A DNA stretch of 64,000 nucleotides from Liriodendron chinense (lineage: Eukaryota > Streptophyta > Magnoliopsida > Magnoliales > Magnoliaceae): positions 5,567,344 to 5,631,343 of the forward strand of contig ML058484.1 of assembly GCA_003013855.2 (NCBI GenBank). The letters are read 5' to 3'. Below the pieces are notes generated by a model. It was not told the origin of the DNA and did no database searches. It saw only the letters and a list, made by a program, of their open reading frames with translations. A program made the position numbers and the translations under genes. Numbering within the stretch: position 1 is the first letter of the stretch; the number at the start of each line of letters is the position of its first letter. This document shows positions 21,893-34,294 of the stretch, piece after piece.

Positions 21893-22519
21893 TGTTGGAA
21901 TCGGACACCTCAAATCTTCTGCAACAGGGGCCACCGACAGGTCATGGATGGCGACCGACTAGTCGGACATAGAGGACTTCAAGACAATGAACTCTTTGGA
22001 CAGATCTCTGCCATTGACGACTGATCGGCGACAGGTCGGCATGGGTCCTCAATTGGTCGGCAGGTTTCCTAATTCAAGTTGGTTTCTTACGCGATTTTGC
22101 GTAAGGTGTTTCTAATTTCAGTTTGTTGCCTGTTTAAGGGGTGTAATGCGGGATTAAGAGTATTGTCATCGGGGCCTGAGTTTCCTAGAGGGATTGAGAG
22201 AGGTCTAGGGCAAGAGAAAAAGCTAAGGAAAGCTTGGAGTCTCTGGGATGAGGGAAAGGGTTGTGCTTGTCCTTCTCATGTGAGAAAAACTTTGGGTTAG
22301 CTTTGATACTTCTCTTGTGAGCTGAGATCTGGGTATATTTCTTCATTCTCTTGTAATTTCTAAGATTATAGTGGAATTCGCTTTGTGCTATGTTTTTTTT
22401 ACCCTTGAGGGTTTTTTCACGTAAAATTCGGATTGCCTTCTTGTGTGTGTCGTTTTGCTTTTGTGATTGGCAATGTGGTTGCTCGTTTTAATTCGCTTCC
22501 GCTGTCAGGATTCCCAACA
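21893..22519 (+). repeat. Second LTR, plus orientation
   Basis: 627 bp, starting TGTTGGAATCGGACACCTC and ending GGATTCCCAACA. It aligns by eye with 21290-21838 (GTGGAATTCGCTTTGTGC, GTAAAATTCGGATTGCC). Only 54 bp including the primer site separate the two LTRs. The flanks GAGAT and TATTG do not match, so this is not an independent insertion. Confidence 0.75.
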
Positions 22520-23640
22520 TATTGGGCTTTAAGACTTTGGGCAAAATAATGAATTTTTAGTGCATTAGAAGCCATTACAACTACATATCATTAAAGGCCC
22601 TAATCTTAGGAGATTCAAGCAATCTTCCTTATGATTCATCACATATCGAGCCATTCGAAGCTCAAATGAAAATGAACTTGATCTCTCTCATTCCCTAGAG
22701 TTTATACACAAAGCTTAATAGGTAAAACCTCTAGAAAACCCATCTAGGTGAATCCTTTTAAGAAATCAACTTCCTATTAGTTGTAAAAGATTCCACCACC
22801 CTCCATTTGCCTTGGTTACTTTATCGGATCATCACATACAAGGCAAGTTGATCGCTGAAGTTGAAGAAGATAGATATCAAAGTTTGGGGAGCAATTGAGT
22901 TGCAGATTTAAGTACGGGAGAGCATGAAGAAGCATTTCAAGAATGATGCAACAAATGAGCTTAAATCCAACAAGTAAGGTTGTCAATTTGTAGAGTCCAT
23001 CCATTCGTTTCTCATAGGGAATTGAGTGTAGAGTTTGTAACCCAAACTCGATTAAGTTCTTGTATAAGACATTGACTCTTATATAAATCAAAGTCTCCAA
23101 GGGGAGCCATCGAACATGGGTGTATACATGTTAGTATCCATGGGGAGCCTCCGGCGGGAGTAACTGTAGATCCTTGGATTATAATCGAAGTCATTGGTTA
23201 GCCTTGAAAACCATTGTAGGTACTTGTGTAGGACTATAAAGGTTGGGAGGAACCTACTTAAAACTTATAGGTTGGGAGGAACCTATTGAAACTTTAGATA
23301 GTGAAATCTAGTGCACTTGAGGGAAGAATGCGGAAGCTGAGAGTGGAATAGGAAAACCGAACCACTATACACGCTTTGTGATTATTATTTGAGCACATTT
23401 CTATTTATGCATTGTGTGTTTAACTAGTGAATTATATAAATGCTTGAATTGATTGTATGTTAGGCATTTGATTGGTTAATTCACATACAAGTTATATTTC
23501 ACATCTCTTATAGACTAGTTGCTTAAATGTTGAATTATTTCTAGTCGATGTGATTAGATTCACTTTGCTTGGGTAAATATTTTAATTAGACACAAATTTT
23601 TAAGTAGTCCCATTCACCTCCCTTCCAGGACTCAACTATT
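22520..23640 (+). repeat. Maximus/SIRE-like copia LTR (partial)
   Basis: Contains the 3' signature of long copia LTRs: paired GGTTGGGAGGAACCTA, GTGAAATCTAGTGCACTTGAGGG, GAAAACCGAACCACTATACA, and a terminal CCTTCCAGGACTCAAC. The same blocks recur at 46190-47066 and 62220-62440. The 5' part is cut off by the LTR ending at 22519. Family assignment rests on remembered layout. Confidence 0.6.
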
Positions 23641-23709
23641 GTTCCTAGTAGCTCCGTCAAGCTTTCACACGTAAAGCACCTAAGTGTGAGCAATAAGTAC
23701 AATTTCAGT

Positions 23710-23875
23710 TTCAAAGGTGGGTGTCATTACCACTACTGCTTCCCATGGTGAGGTCCACTTGAGGTTTGGATCTGCCTCATTTTTTGCTCATATCCTAAAA
23801 TGAATTAAAAATTGAATGAATTGCGTGGATAAAGCCTAGACATCAAGGTCGGCCTCATAGAGCCCTGCATGGACA
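23710..23875. mobile_element. Fold-back right arm fragment
   Basis: GGTGGGTGTCATTACC, GGTCCACTTGAGGTTTGG and GACATCAAGGTCGGCCTC are right-arm blocks; the left arm is missing. Confidence 0.6.
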
Positions 23876-24239
23876 AATTATATTTTGGGTAGAGGTAGGA
23901 TGCAATCGGCCTTCACCGTAGACATTATAGAGATCTGCCACATTCATCCGATTGACATTATCATGCTATGTAATAAGAGTAAAAAAAAAAAAAAAAAAAA
24001 GTAAGGGTGGTACACTCATGAATTGAGCCATGGCATGATTTTAATATATCCTACTTGAGGAATGGCCTCATCTCTAACACATCCATCCATGTGAAACAAA
24101 TAAGTGAGAATTTACACTCTTATAATTAAAAAATGCCTCAATTTTTTTGTAAAATACTTGCTTTTGTTCATTTAGTCAATATTCAAGCAATAATGTTAAA
24201 AAATGTCCTAACTTCAATGTACATGAGTCGGATGTTCAC

Positions 24240-25760
24240 AATGTATAGTACCTGATAAGTGTGTGTAAGATCTTAGCAGTTCATTTGGTGGATCCCTCCA
24301 TGAACATGTCATGGATCAAAGAGGCCCACACATCAAGTGGCCCACAAGTGTGGGAAAAGATTTAATGGCCATAGACCCCACTTGATGAATGGCCTGGATA
24401 TCTATACACATTTCCTTTTGGCACATGTGTGTAGTAGATGAATATATTTTGTAAGTTAGCATGCAATTTTGCTCGTAAATCTTGCTTACACTTGGCTTGT
24501 CACATTATATCAAACACTTAGAAGTTGCCACGTGATTGTTATATGCCACATGGTGTAGATGGACTTTAAAGAGAAAGAGTTAGAAACGTATATATATGAG
24601 AATCATTAAATGTTAAAGTTTTACTAAAGCAACTCTCTAAAAAACATTAAATGCCAGAGACCAACAAAAGCAAGTCTTTGTAAAAGTAAGAATTAAGTAA
24701 CATGAAGACTCCAATAACGCTCATATGTACGTTGGTTGACTGGAATAACAAGAGTAAAGAATATGTACGTGATCACTCTTGTACACGTGGTTAAACGTGA
24801 TAGGCTATACTTATGTGGAGAATCAAGGAGAGCTACATGAGAACTCTTATGCTATCGAACATTACACAAGGCCACCGTCTTTCCCAAGTTTATAAAAGCA
24901 ACACACAAAAAAGAGCTCCGGGCCCTCTCCACAACAATCAATCTAAACGGGCCTCATGCCAACACAATCACACAACCCTTTTTAGCTCAACACTACCTAT
25001 CTATTCATTCCTCACAGACGCTTATCTCTTTACTTTATTCTAATCTAGCCCTCCATTGCTCATTAATACAATGATGCTCATAGCATGGGAGTGTAGTTTT
25101 TAAATTCTTATTTTATATCTTCACCCTTCATCCATGACATCCTATTGGACCATAAGGAAGATGGTTCAATTTCAAACTGAAGGTTGTAGGACTTTCTTGC
25201 TATATGCTAGGTGATTCCGCTTGTCATCTCACCTACAAATTAAATTTGGTTCATACCAAACAACGAGTAGATAGTTGAATCACAACTGTCTCATTATGTG
25301 CTTAGTTCCCATTAAATTTATGAACAAATTGCCACCCCATTAGCCATCTTATCACAAAGACTAGTTTTTTATTAAGCTACAAACAAATTATCGAAGATCT
25401 GCCCTCCATTGACCATTTTGCCACAAAGCTCAATTTTCGATCAAGCAACAAACAAATGACCATCTCGTGCTTTGTGATTGTCTCAATCCACATCGAGCAT
25501 CGACGAATTGATCGTCGATTCTCAGGCTAATTATGAGCGTCTATATTATAAGGTCATTAATAAAATACTTTCAGCTTTCGTCTGGTTATATATTCTTCTT
25601 CTATCATTGAACTACTGTTGCAATCTCATGAATACCCCCCCTCCCAATGGGTGGTTGAATAGATAGCCGATTTTCACATATTTGATTGTTAATCGGTCTA
25701 TCTTGACAGTGTGGGGTTATAGAGCGTTAAATTTAATTTAAGTCGAATACGACTCTAACA
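24240..25760. other. Unassigned repeat-like DNA
   Basis: No protein family recognised. 24590-24900 is the second copy of the repeat at 17056-17500. Spaced ACAAA(C/A)AA(A/T)TTG/ATC words at 25250-25460 may reflect old internal duplication. The frames at 24813-25043 and 25478-25666 carry no motif. Confidence 0.4.
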
Positions 25761-26736
25761 CGCTATATACTTACTACACAGGCACATATTTAACTGAAAT
25801 TGGGCCATTAATAACACGTGGCCTGAATGGATAGCACCAGATCCCATTTCATGGGACCCGATCTAGTGCCAATGGGGGCAGAGAATTACAAACCGTGACA
25901 TTTAAAAAGATAAAATAAAAAATACACTATTTGAAAAATCCTAACCCTTTGATTGACGGATGACGCACAAGTGGACACCAAAAGTCATAAGGAAGCAATG
26001 GCTCACGTTGAGTGAGAAAAAGTCCATTTATTAAAAGATTAGGATAGCCAATTCAGGATAATATTTTTTAATTGGAAGGTCAGGATCTACTAGTCCAGGA
26101 GAGTATTCAGGCATAGTCCATCTGCAGAGGGACAGAACAAACCAATGGTTTGGATTACTGAGCCACTAGCCCCACTTACTACAAATGAAAACCCGAGCAT
26201 ACCATGAAAAAGACTCGGGTCTGAGAAAGAAGGCGGGATGGGGAACAATGGCAGGACAAGACTGTTTTTTTTTTTTCAAGAGGAATTATATTATCCTTGA
26301 TCCACAAGTGGGGTCCATGGTTCGGTGATCCAGACTGTTGGTCTGTTGGGCCTCTTCGTTTATTTGCAGGCCACAATTTAGAAGGTTTGGATTGTCCAAT
26401 CCATGAGATTTTTTTGGGTATGGTCAAGAAGATACATATAACGACGCTCCATCTTGTTCAACTGACTGTAGGCCCCAGATAAGCGTCTAAGATCTTCTAA
26501 ACTGGGAGATTTTTGGGGCACACCCCATCCAGTATCGGCTATATCAAATGAATGGCCTAGATCACCGAACCATAGCTATCACTTGGGCTTTTTTTTTATT
26601 TTTTTTTTATTCATTTTTTTTAAGGCAAGGAGAAATCTTATTGATAGCCGGGGAGGAAATAAAATTTAGGAATTTTATAAAATACTACCTCATTAAAATG
26701 ATATTTACATTTTCATGCTTATTTAACTTCTCATTA
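25761..26736. other. Unassigned DNA
   Basis: No gene recognised. Contains poly-T tracts (26264-26277, 26590-26620) and scattered GGCCTGGAT-type words. Confidence 0.4.
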
Positions 26737-26748
26737 GAGATTCTTGTA

Positions 26749-26922
26749 GATTTTTTTTTTTTTGTTAGTCACGTAACAAACCCAGCCTATTAGCTGGGCA
26801 ACACACCCACACAATTAGTAACATGATGCACACGCCCACGTGGGTCTAGCATGTCTCCCTAATAGTTGAACCTGAGACCTGCTCTTGAAACATCTAGGCA
26901 TCTTCCAGCTAGGCTGACAGTT
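26749..26922 (-). mobile_element. SINE with 12-bp target duplication
   Basis: A minus-strand SINE with a T-tract (the poly-A tail) at about 26751-26763 and a B-box-like GGTCTCAGGTTCAACTA on the minus strand. The flanks are GAGATTCTTGTA (26737-26748) and GAGATTCGTGTA (26923-26934), one mismatch. Confidence 0.75.
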
Positions 26923-27590
26923 GAGATTCGTGTAATTGGAGTAAAATACAATCCATGTGAATTGGATTCCTCAATTAGATTTAGATGTCTATAATCAAAA
27001 TACACCGAATTCAAATATTGTGTTTGAATGCTTGTAATTAAAATACATTATGTAAATCAATTTTAATACATCCAATTAATATATGTGACATCTTGCAAAA
27101 TAATTGTAATAAGCCTATTGAAATATATTCTTTGTCCAAAAATAAAGAAAATTTGAATCTTAGGTGTAGGCCCACTTTAAAAATCCTATCATTCCTAGCA
27201 TTTGCATCTGAATCTTAGTATTTCACGTTGATTTTAAGTTGCCACTGTTTACCATCAATCAAATGACCATTTTGATCAGTATACATCCATTTACCACTTA
27301 TTACAGCTGTTTATCATCAATGAAACGAACCCAATCATTTTAGCTTTCATCTGTACTTTCTGAACTGCCTAATTAGATGTGCTTTTTTTTTTTCATAAAA
27401 TGACAAAAATGCTGACTGACATGACAATGATGGCACGAGATGGACATCCGCTTCGACAGAATCATTCCCACGGGTTGCATGTGTATATATTGGGCTTATG
27501 TTCTAGAATAATAATTAGGCTGCTTTATTTTGTAAGTTGCGGATTTAGTAAGAACCGTTGATCATCTTGCAATGGTCCATTATTCCAATA
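26923..27590. other. AT-rich unassigned DNA
   Basis: No gene or element recognised. Confidence 0.4.
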
Positions 27591-27599
27591 GAAGTGTGA

Positions 27600-27750
27600 C
27601 CTCCTTATTGGGTTTGAGTCCTTGCTTTGTTGGGAATTTCAATAAGAGCTTTTGGGTTCGAAACCTATAAGTGGTGAAAAATCTAGTTAGAGAGTGAGTG
27701 TGGGGTTTTGTAGGGTGTAATAAAAAAAAAAAAACAAAAACAAAAAAAAA
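27600..27750 (+). mobile_element. SINE, plus strand
   Basis: The head CTCCTTATTGGGTTTGAG and TTTCAATAAGAG is followed by B-box-like GGGTTCGAAACC (27655-27666), a GTGAGTGTGGGG body and an A-rich tail interrupted by C (27721-27749). Target duplication not identified. Confidence 0.65.
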
Positions 27751-27881
27751 GGGGTAACCCATTCTCACTCGATTAAGTGCTATACCTAAATAGGGATTCT
27801 AGAAGGCTGAATGTGTCAGGCCGCCACCACCTATGCTTTCTATTTGAGTAGGGGTTGTATTGGCTACAAAAACAAATAAAC

Positions 27882-27931
<50 letters not shown>

Positions 27932-28047
27932 GTACCCCTTCTCACCCTATTAAGCGCTATACCTAAATAGAGATTCTAGAAGAAGATTCTAGAAGGCCGA
28001 ATGTGTCGGGCCGCCACCACCTATGCTTCCTATTTGAGTAAGGGACA
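27750..28047. repeat. Direct duplication flanking a 47-A tract
   Basis: A block of about 105-115 bp (AAGTGCTATACCTAAATAG ... GGCCGCCACCACCTATGC ... CTATTTGAGTA) occurs at 27750-27855 and 27932-28047, separated by A(47) at 27883-27929. The second copy has an extra GAAGATTCTAGAA repeat. Confidence 0.85.
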
Positions 28048-28440
28048 CCGTTCCTCTCTGGCATTTTATTCACCGGACACGTTGAGAGCATCTATATCGT
28101 GGGGCCAGCCGGTCTTGATCGATTAGTCTTATCGTGTCACTCTCTTAATTAAGGTCAGGTCTCCACGAAGGAGGATTGAACACATGGAGGATCTGTTAGC
28201 AGTGGTAAAATTATAATAATAATATATTTTATGTTACCGACATAATTAGTAAAACAACCATCACTTATAATATAATAAATGATAGAATGAGTAACGGTCC
28301 ACTTTCATGAGCAAAAATGTCATTTAGTGGAAAGGACGTCGGCTTTTTGTCATAGCTTCTAAAGCTAGCTCTACTCACATGTTATGTACGGGCAGACACA
28401 AAATGCTCCAAATTTAAGACTTGTTCAAAGGCTATATGAA
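28048..28440. other. Unassigned DNA
   Basis: No gene or mobile element recognised. Confidence 0.4.
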
Positions 28441-28479
28441 CATTCACATGTTGCCGAAATTTTGAGATGTGTTCACGGT

Positions 28480-29265
28480 GGGCCCCACTGATGAGTGAAT
28501 GGAGTCTTAAGTCACACAATTGGGCGTGCAGATTATGTGAGGCAGGGGTAGGGCTTAGCGGGTGAGACCCAGATCGTTTTGCCATATCATTTTAGGCCTG
28601 GTCCCAAAAAACGAGCCAGATCCAAACATTACAAAAAACAGTGATGATGAATAATACCTTAATGGGTAAGGCCTGGCTTGTTTTGCCATGTCAATTTAGG
28701 GCCTGCTCCAAAAAATTGAGGCAAATCCAAATATCAGGCGAACCACACCATAGGAAAATAGTGACGATGCATAATAGCTTAATGGGTGAGGCCCTTACTA
28801 TTTTACCAAATCATTTTAGGCTTGGTCCTGAAAATGAGGTAGATCCAAATATTAAGTGGATCACACCATAGGAAAATAGTAGTGATTCTGACAGGGGTTA
28901 CGGCTTAGTGGGTGAGGCTCTGACCGTTTTGCCATATCATTTTAGAGGCAAGTGAGGCAGATCTAAATCTCAGGTGGACCACACTACAGGAAAACAGTGG
29001 TGATTGAACCCCTACCCTTAAAAACTTCCTATGGAACATTGTAAATGAGGTTCACACATACTTGGGAATAAATATCAGTTTGATACAAAACTTTTGCAGC
29101 CCTCGGGACGTTTTAAATAGTGGGAATTCAATCCATGCATGTGTGATCCATGTAAGATTTGGATCTGGTTCATTTTTTAAAACCATACCCTAATATGATC
29201 TGGAAAAACAGATGGGCGGCATGAATATACACCACATACATCAAGGTGGGCCCCACAGTACGGGC
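28480..29265. mobile_element. Fold-back element with amplified left arm
   Basis: The sub-block TGGGTGAGGC ... TTTTGCCATATCATTTTAGG ... AGTGATGATGAAT is present about four times (starts near 28556, 28667, 28784, 28908; spacing 111-124 bp). It is followed by a normal interior and a right end GATGGGCGGCATG ... CAAGGTGGGCCCCACAGTA. Confidence 0.7.
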
Positions 29266-29324
29266 TTCGCTCACTATGCTGTTACACCACGGTGGCGTGC
29301 GGTACGCCTATGGATGCCGACAGC

Positions 29325-29612
29325 AGAAAAGTTGAATGAGATAGATCCAACTCTCACGTGGACCACACCACAGGAATCAAAGGGGGGGGGGGGGGGGGGG
29401 GGGGGGGTGGTTATCAACAGGTTTGATGAAAAATAGACATTACACTGGGACCTAGGAACATTTTAATGATGGAAATTCAATCAACACTATTTTCCTGCAG
29501 TGTGGTCCACTTGTGATTTGGATTTGCTTCATTTAAGGGATCATGCTCTAAAATAAGCGGGAACATTGAATGAACGGCGTGGATAAAATACATACATCAT
29601 GATGGGCCCACA
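29325..29612. mobile_element. Fold-back element disrupted by a 26-G run
   Basis: Left-arm blocks (GATCCAACTCTCACGTGGACC, ACCACAGGAAT) run straight into G26 (29382-29407), then the right-hand half (AGTGTGGTCCACTTGTG, GAATGAACGGCGTGG, ATCATGATGGGCCCACAGA). Confidence 0.7.
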
Positions 29613-29729
29613 GACCTTTGACATCAGCTAGCTGGTTGATGTTGGGTGCCCAGCCAAAGCGTGACTAGAAAGACTCGGAAGCGGATTGGCTGGTGCACCC
29701 TACACCAGCGATCGTTGGTAGTGTAGTTA

Positions 29730-30180
29730 CGTTATCAAGTTCTGTGGGTCCCATCATGAGGTACATGTTATATCCAAACCGTCCGTCCATGTTTTGGGAT
29801 CATTTTAAGGCTTGCGCCAAAACCTAAGAAAGATCCAAGGAATCCAGTGGACCACACTGCAGAAAGCAGTGGGAGATTGAATGTATACCACTGAAACCTT
29901 CTTGGAGGTCCCAGAAGTTTTGGATCAGTATGATATTTATTTTTACCCTTCATCCAGGTCCGTGTGACCTTATGAACAGTATGGATGGAAAATTAACATC
30001 ATGGTGGACCCTGGGTATGTTTTAACGGTGAGAATCATTGTCCCCACTGCCTTTAGTGGTGTGGTCCACTTGAGTTTTGGATATATCTCATTTTAGGTAT
30101 CATGCACTAAAATGATCTCGCCAAACGGATGGACGGTTTGGATATACTAAATATATCATTGTAGGGTCTACAGAGCCTTA
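29730..30180. mobile_element. Fold-back element
   Basis: The left arm TTCTGTGGGTCCCATCATGAG ... CCAAACCGTCCGTCCATG is mirrored by ACGGATGGACGGTTTGGATA ... TGTAGGGTCTACAGAGC. Inner pairs: TCCAGTGGACCACACTGC against GGTGTGGTCCACTTGAG. Confidence 0.78.
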
Positions 30181-31830
30181 ATCTTCTTTGAACCGTTGGT
30201 ACAATCACGGTGTTCCAGGACTGCACACTTGCTCTGCGTCCCAGTCCGCTTCCGAAAGGGTCCGGACAGGAAAAATCAGAGCCTTTTCATTGGTCCACAT
30301 GTTGCACTAATTGTGATCAGAGGTATCATCAGGTTGCATACCATGTGATGACCGTGGACCAATAAAAAGCTCCAAACATAGGATCCGGATTCGTCCAGAA
30401 AAGTCCACCCGGAGTTATTTGGTACACTGCAAGAGTATTGGTAGACGATGCACTGGCACTTACGAAGTTTACAAGTTAATCGAGCCGTCCAAATAGTGGG
30501 ATCTAATATCGATGGATCTTTATTACAAAATTATAATTTATTGAATTATCGAAACCTTTGATTAATTGGCATTCATTTTCTCAATCTCGACCGTTGATTT
30601 TTCTATTTTATTGTGACCGTCACTAGTGTCTTCTAATCAGCCCGTTCTGAAATCAAACACGTGTAAATTTTGTTTATGAGCCATCTGAAGTGGGCCCCAC
30701 TATTTGGACGGTTTGAGTTAAGATACATGCATGCCACATGTGAAATTTCAAAGTGCCTGTATATAAAGCATCACACTCTGCCACGTGTTTCTGAAATGAT
30801 TACAGTCTACAGAGGTGAACGAGGATCATCGCAAGCTGTTACGACCGTCCATTCATTTGGTGGGCCGTAAATAACAAAATGGGAGCCGATCTAATGCTCC
30901 ACACCGTTTACTCTTAAATTGCAAACATGGATCAGTTCCAGAACGTTCATATCCACCACTGATTTGAAATCAACCAAAAATTGCCTTGATCTGACAATCC
31001 TAACCATCTAGTTACTGAAATCATTCAACTTGTCATTTTAGACTCTGATTTGTGGACCCCACCGATGGAGGGTTTCATTCACTGCTGGACCTATTGAGTG
31101 AACGGTCTGGATATTGTCCACGTATCGCCACGTGTGTGATAACCATGTGGACGAAAGGTAAATCTCTACCGTCAGAAACACTTTGTATTGTTCACTCATC
31201 ATATGAACTGCATGTGTATGAAAAGATATGAATGGACGGTTGGAGGTAAAGATACCAACGGTCTGGATTCACAATAAGATGTGGCCAACTCACCTAGCCG
31301 TTGATCTGATGAGATGTATAGCTGATGGCGGCCGTCTCCAGATTCTCCTGCATTGAAAGATTGTACCTTTTGATAAAAAAGGCCAACAAAATGAAGGCTG
31401 CTAAGAAGAAAGTCCAAATTCAGAAAACGCGCACCTGCGAAACAGTTCTCGTGTAACTCGTGAGAACTTTTTGATAACTCATCACATGTGATGTGAGCTC
31501 AAAATCTGAACTGTTCATGTGATGCATCATTCTAGAAAACTCCAAAGGCCCAACTTTTACCTTGATCTAAAACTTTGGTCAGCCATAGATAAAGGAAACA
31601 ATCTCCTCCCTTGATTTGCCTCTTTGTCTCTGCTACGGCCCACCAAAGATTTGGATTAGGTTGAAAGTTAGGCCTTGGTGTTTTTTTGAGGTGCTGCATC
31701 ACGTGGACAGTTCAGATTTTGGGCTCACATAATGTATAATGAGTCCTTAAAAAGTGCTCACAAGTTGTTGTGATAACTGGTATGCATGGTATGCAGGTGA
31801 GCATTACCAATATATATTGGAGAAGTTAGC
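30181..31830. other. Unassigned DNA
   Basis: No gene model is supportable. It contains several CACGTG-like words and a TATATAAAG at 30769, but no frame long enough to pair with them. The frame at 30670-30870 has no recognisable domain. Confidence 0.4.
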
Positions 31831-31834
31831 ATGC

Positions 31835-32250
31835 GCCCGACCTAGTCCAGCTGTGTGGGCCCCACTGTGATTTGCATCAGACATACACATCGTGCATTTG
31901 GTAGTTCTCATATTGATTATGGGATGTCTCCAAAGTGAGCTGTATCCATAACTCAAGTCGGCCATACCAATTGAAACAGTGTTGAAATTTTGTATGACTT
32001 TTTTTTTAAAGTCGGACACACACGATGAGTGGGCTAGATTTCTCAACCATATCTCAATCGATCCTATAAATGATCATAAAGGTTTCAATGGGTAGATATC
32101 TACTCTTAACTGTTGCCTATGGTGTGGCCCACTCAAGTCATGGATTGGCCTGAGTTTTAAGCTCATGTTCCATCCACAGAATGCTACATCTGACCGATGG
32201 TGTGGATGCCCATCACACATCACAATGGGGCCCACATAGCTCGACCCATG
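31835..32250. mobile_element. Fold-back element
   Basis: The left arm CAGCTGTGTGGGCCCCACTGTG ... CACATCGTGCATTTGG is mirrored by ACCGATGGTGTGGATG ... CACAATGGGGCCCACATAGCTC. The inner pair is TCAAGTCGGCCATACCA against GGTGTGGCCCACTCAAG. Confidence 0.75.
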
Positions 32251-32524
32251 AGGTTGAGTTCATAGTACATTTTCCCTATTATATATACACACACGTACAC
32301 TTCTGTATCTTCATCCATGGATCATTTACTTATACTAATTCAATTGGAAGGATTGATCCAACTTTAAAAAAAAAAATTATGCTGCGCGATTTCGTAATCT
32401 AATGAATTTTATTGTTCAATTTCTATATATATATATATATATATATATGAATTGTTTGGGTTATAAAATGGGAAACAATTTCACATGTCCACGAGAAAAG
32501 TAGGTTTGACAATGAATGCTTTTT

Positions 32525-32672
32525 CTACCATTTTATGGTCTTTGCTTTACAGACATTCACACAGCATTTTGTTGTCTTTGCTTTACAGACATTCACACAC
32601 GCTGCATGGGCACTCAGACGTATGACTTCAGCATTGAAACTCACAAAGTCTACCACTGATCCATGAGTTGGT
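32525..32672 (-). repeat. Short tandem duplication plus SINE fragment
   Basis: GTCTTTGCTTTACAGACATT is present twice (32539, 32575). It abuts a minus-strand SINE remnant (ATCAGTGGTAGACTTTGTG, TTTCAATGCTGAAGTC, GAGTGCCCATG) of the same family as 18590-18700. Confidence 0.65.
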
Positions 32673-33189
32673 ACAGAAAAGTCCCAACTTAAAAGGGCTG
32701 TTTGAAAGTATACCAAGTTTGAGTTTTTGGCCATGTCTAGCTTTCCTGCTTTTCTCTCTCAACTTAGTAAGAAAAAGGCTTGGGGTTGTTTGGACACACC
32801 CTACAAACATGTGTTTTTTAATGCCGAAATTAACTTTTAATGCAAACGAGCATGCTTAAAACACCTTCGGAACTCCCCTTTGAAAAAGTGCGTCCAAATG
32901 AGCCCTTAATGACCTATGACCTATGATTTAACTGAAGTTAGTCTAGTAGCCAACCAAAATTAGCAAAACAAGGCTATGATGATGATGAATCTCAACTGTT
33001 GTTATTGCAGTTGAGATTTGTGCTAATTATACCTATCCACCCTAAAAAGCCCTAACTTCCAAACAAATAAAAAATAATTACTCTGGTAGATCCATCGTAT
33101 CAATCAATGTTTAGAGCAAATTATGATATTTTCTCATTTATTAAGATGTATATTTACTGAGATTTTTCTAAATATTTATAGGTTCTACA
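32673..33189. other. Unassigned DNA
   Basis: No gene or element recognised. A (TA)n tract lies a little upstream at about 32426-32448. Confidence 0.4.
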
Positions 33190-33440
33190 TCGATATATTT
33201 TTGCAATTCCTAGTAAAATAAATAAGTTATAGCTTCTATGATATAATCTTTTTATAATAAGCCCGCATCAGCCTAACATAGCCCTACATTAGACTAGAAA
33301 CGAGACTAGAAACAACTTTTCAATATATTTTTACAATTCTCAATGAAATAAATAAGTTATAGCTTCTATGATACAATCTTTTTATAATAAGCCCACATTG
33401 GCCTAAAATAGCCCTATATGAGACTAGAAACGACTTTCAA
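33190..33440. repeat. 130-bp direct tandem duplication
   Basis: AGCTTCTATGATATAATC and TTTATAATAAGCCC, followed by TAGCCCTA and GAGACTAGAAACGA, recur with a 130-bp period (AGCTTCTATG at 33231 and 33361). Confidence 0.85.
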
Positions 33441-34290
33441 TCCTTCATATTAATGAATCTCATTAAGTAGAAGATTTAATGAAAATTTCCTCTATAACTT
33501 CATTACGGAAAAAATCATAGTCAAATGGACACTTTAGAAATTTAATTCAACATGAGTCTAAATAAGATGATCAGATGATTTTTCCCGACCTATTTCGCAA
33601 GTGATTTTCTCTGCATTTTGTTGGCACCAGCTTCCGGCTACAAAATTCGAAGGATTTTCTTTTCCTTCTTTTAAAGAGAAAAGTTCTTATTAAAATCCCT
33701 GTTTCTTTAGTCAGTGAAAAACATTCATCAATTGGGTCCCACCATGAATGGCCTGACTAGGATTAGGCAAATACATGCATTAAATGGGCCAGACATGCAA
33801 GCTTATATAATATATAACATTAGACTTTTTTCCTGTCCAATTTTTCTTCTCACGTGTCCTAGGCCCACCTAACAAGTGGACCACCAAAAAGTACATTTGG
33901 GTTTTGCTTGAGTGGGCCACTGTCTCATAATTAATTCTAACTCAAGGTATGCTTCATGTGGGCGCTGACCTGTGGAGAGAAAAATGTGTTAAATGCATTG
34001 GAACAGATTTTTAGGTTATTCTAATATTTATGTGAGGTTTGCTTGCGTGCATCTTAAGGCGTTGTAATAAGATGTGTGTGGACTTGTGCCGCTAGATTTG
34101 GGGGCTTCTTTAAATTATCAAAACTGTTTATTTGACAGGGTTCCATTTAGGTGGCGGATTCCTAAAAACAGTCTTGGATTAAATATTTCAATTCATTAAT
34201 TACAATAAGTTTATAACGACCATGTGTTCAAGGAGCCAAACAATCAAAAGGTTAAAATAATCAAAATAACGAGATTTCATTTGTTGATTT
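33441..34290. other. Unassigned DNA
   Basis: No gene or mobile element recognised. Confidence 0.4.
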
Positions 34291-34294
34291 TCCA

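Noticed and set aside
21893..22519. An independent solo LTR insertion
   Set aside because: The flanks GAGAT and TATTG do not match, and a primer site with an upstream LTR shows it is the 3' LTR of the same element.
30670..30870. A host gene with TATA box at 30769
   Set aside because: The TATATAAAG has no downstream frame with recognisable features, and the 66-codon frame overlaps it.
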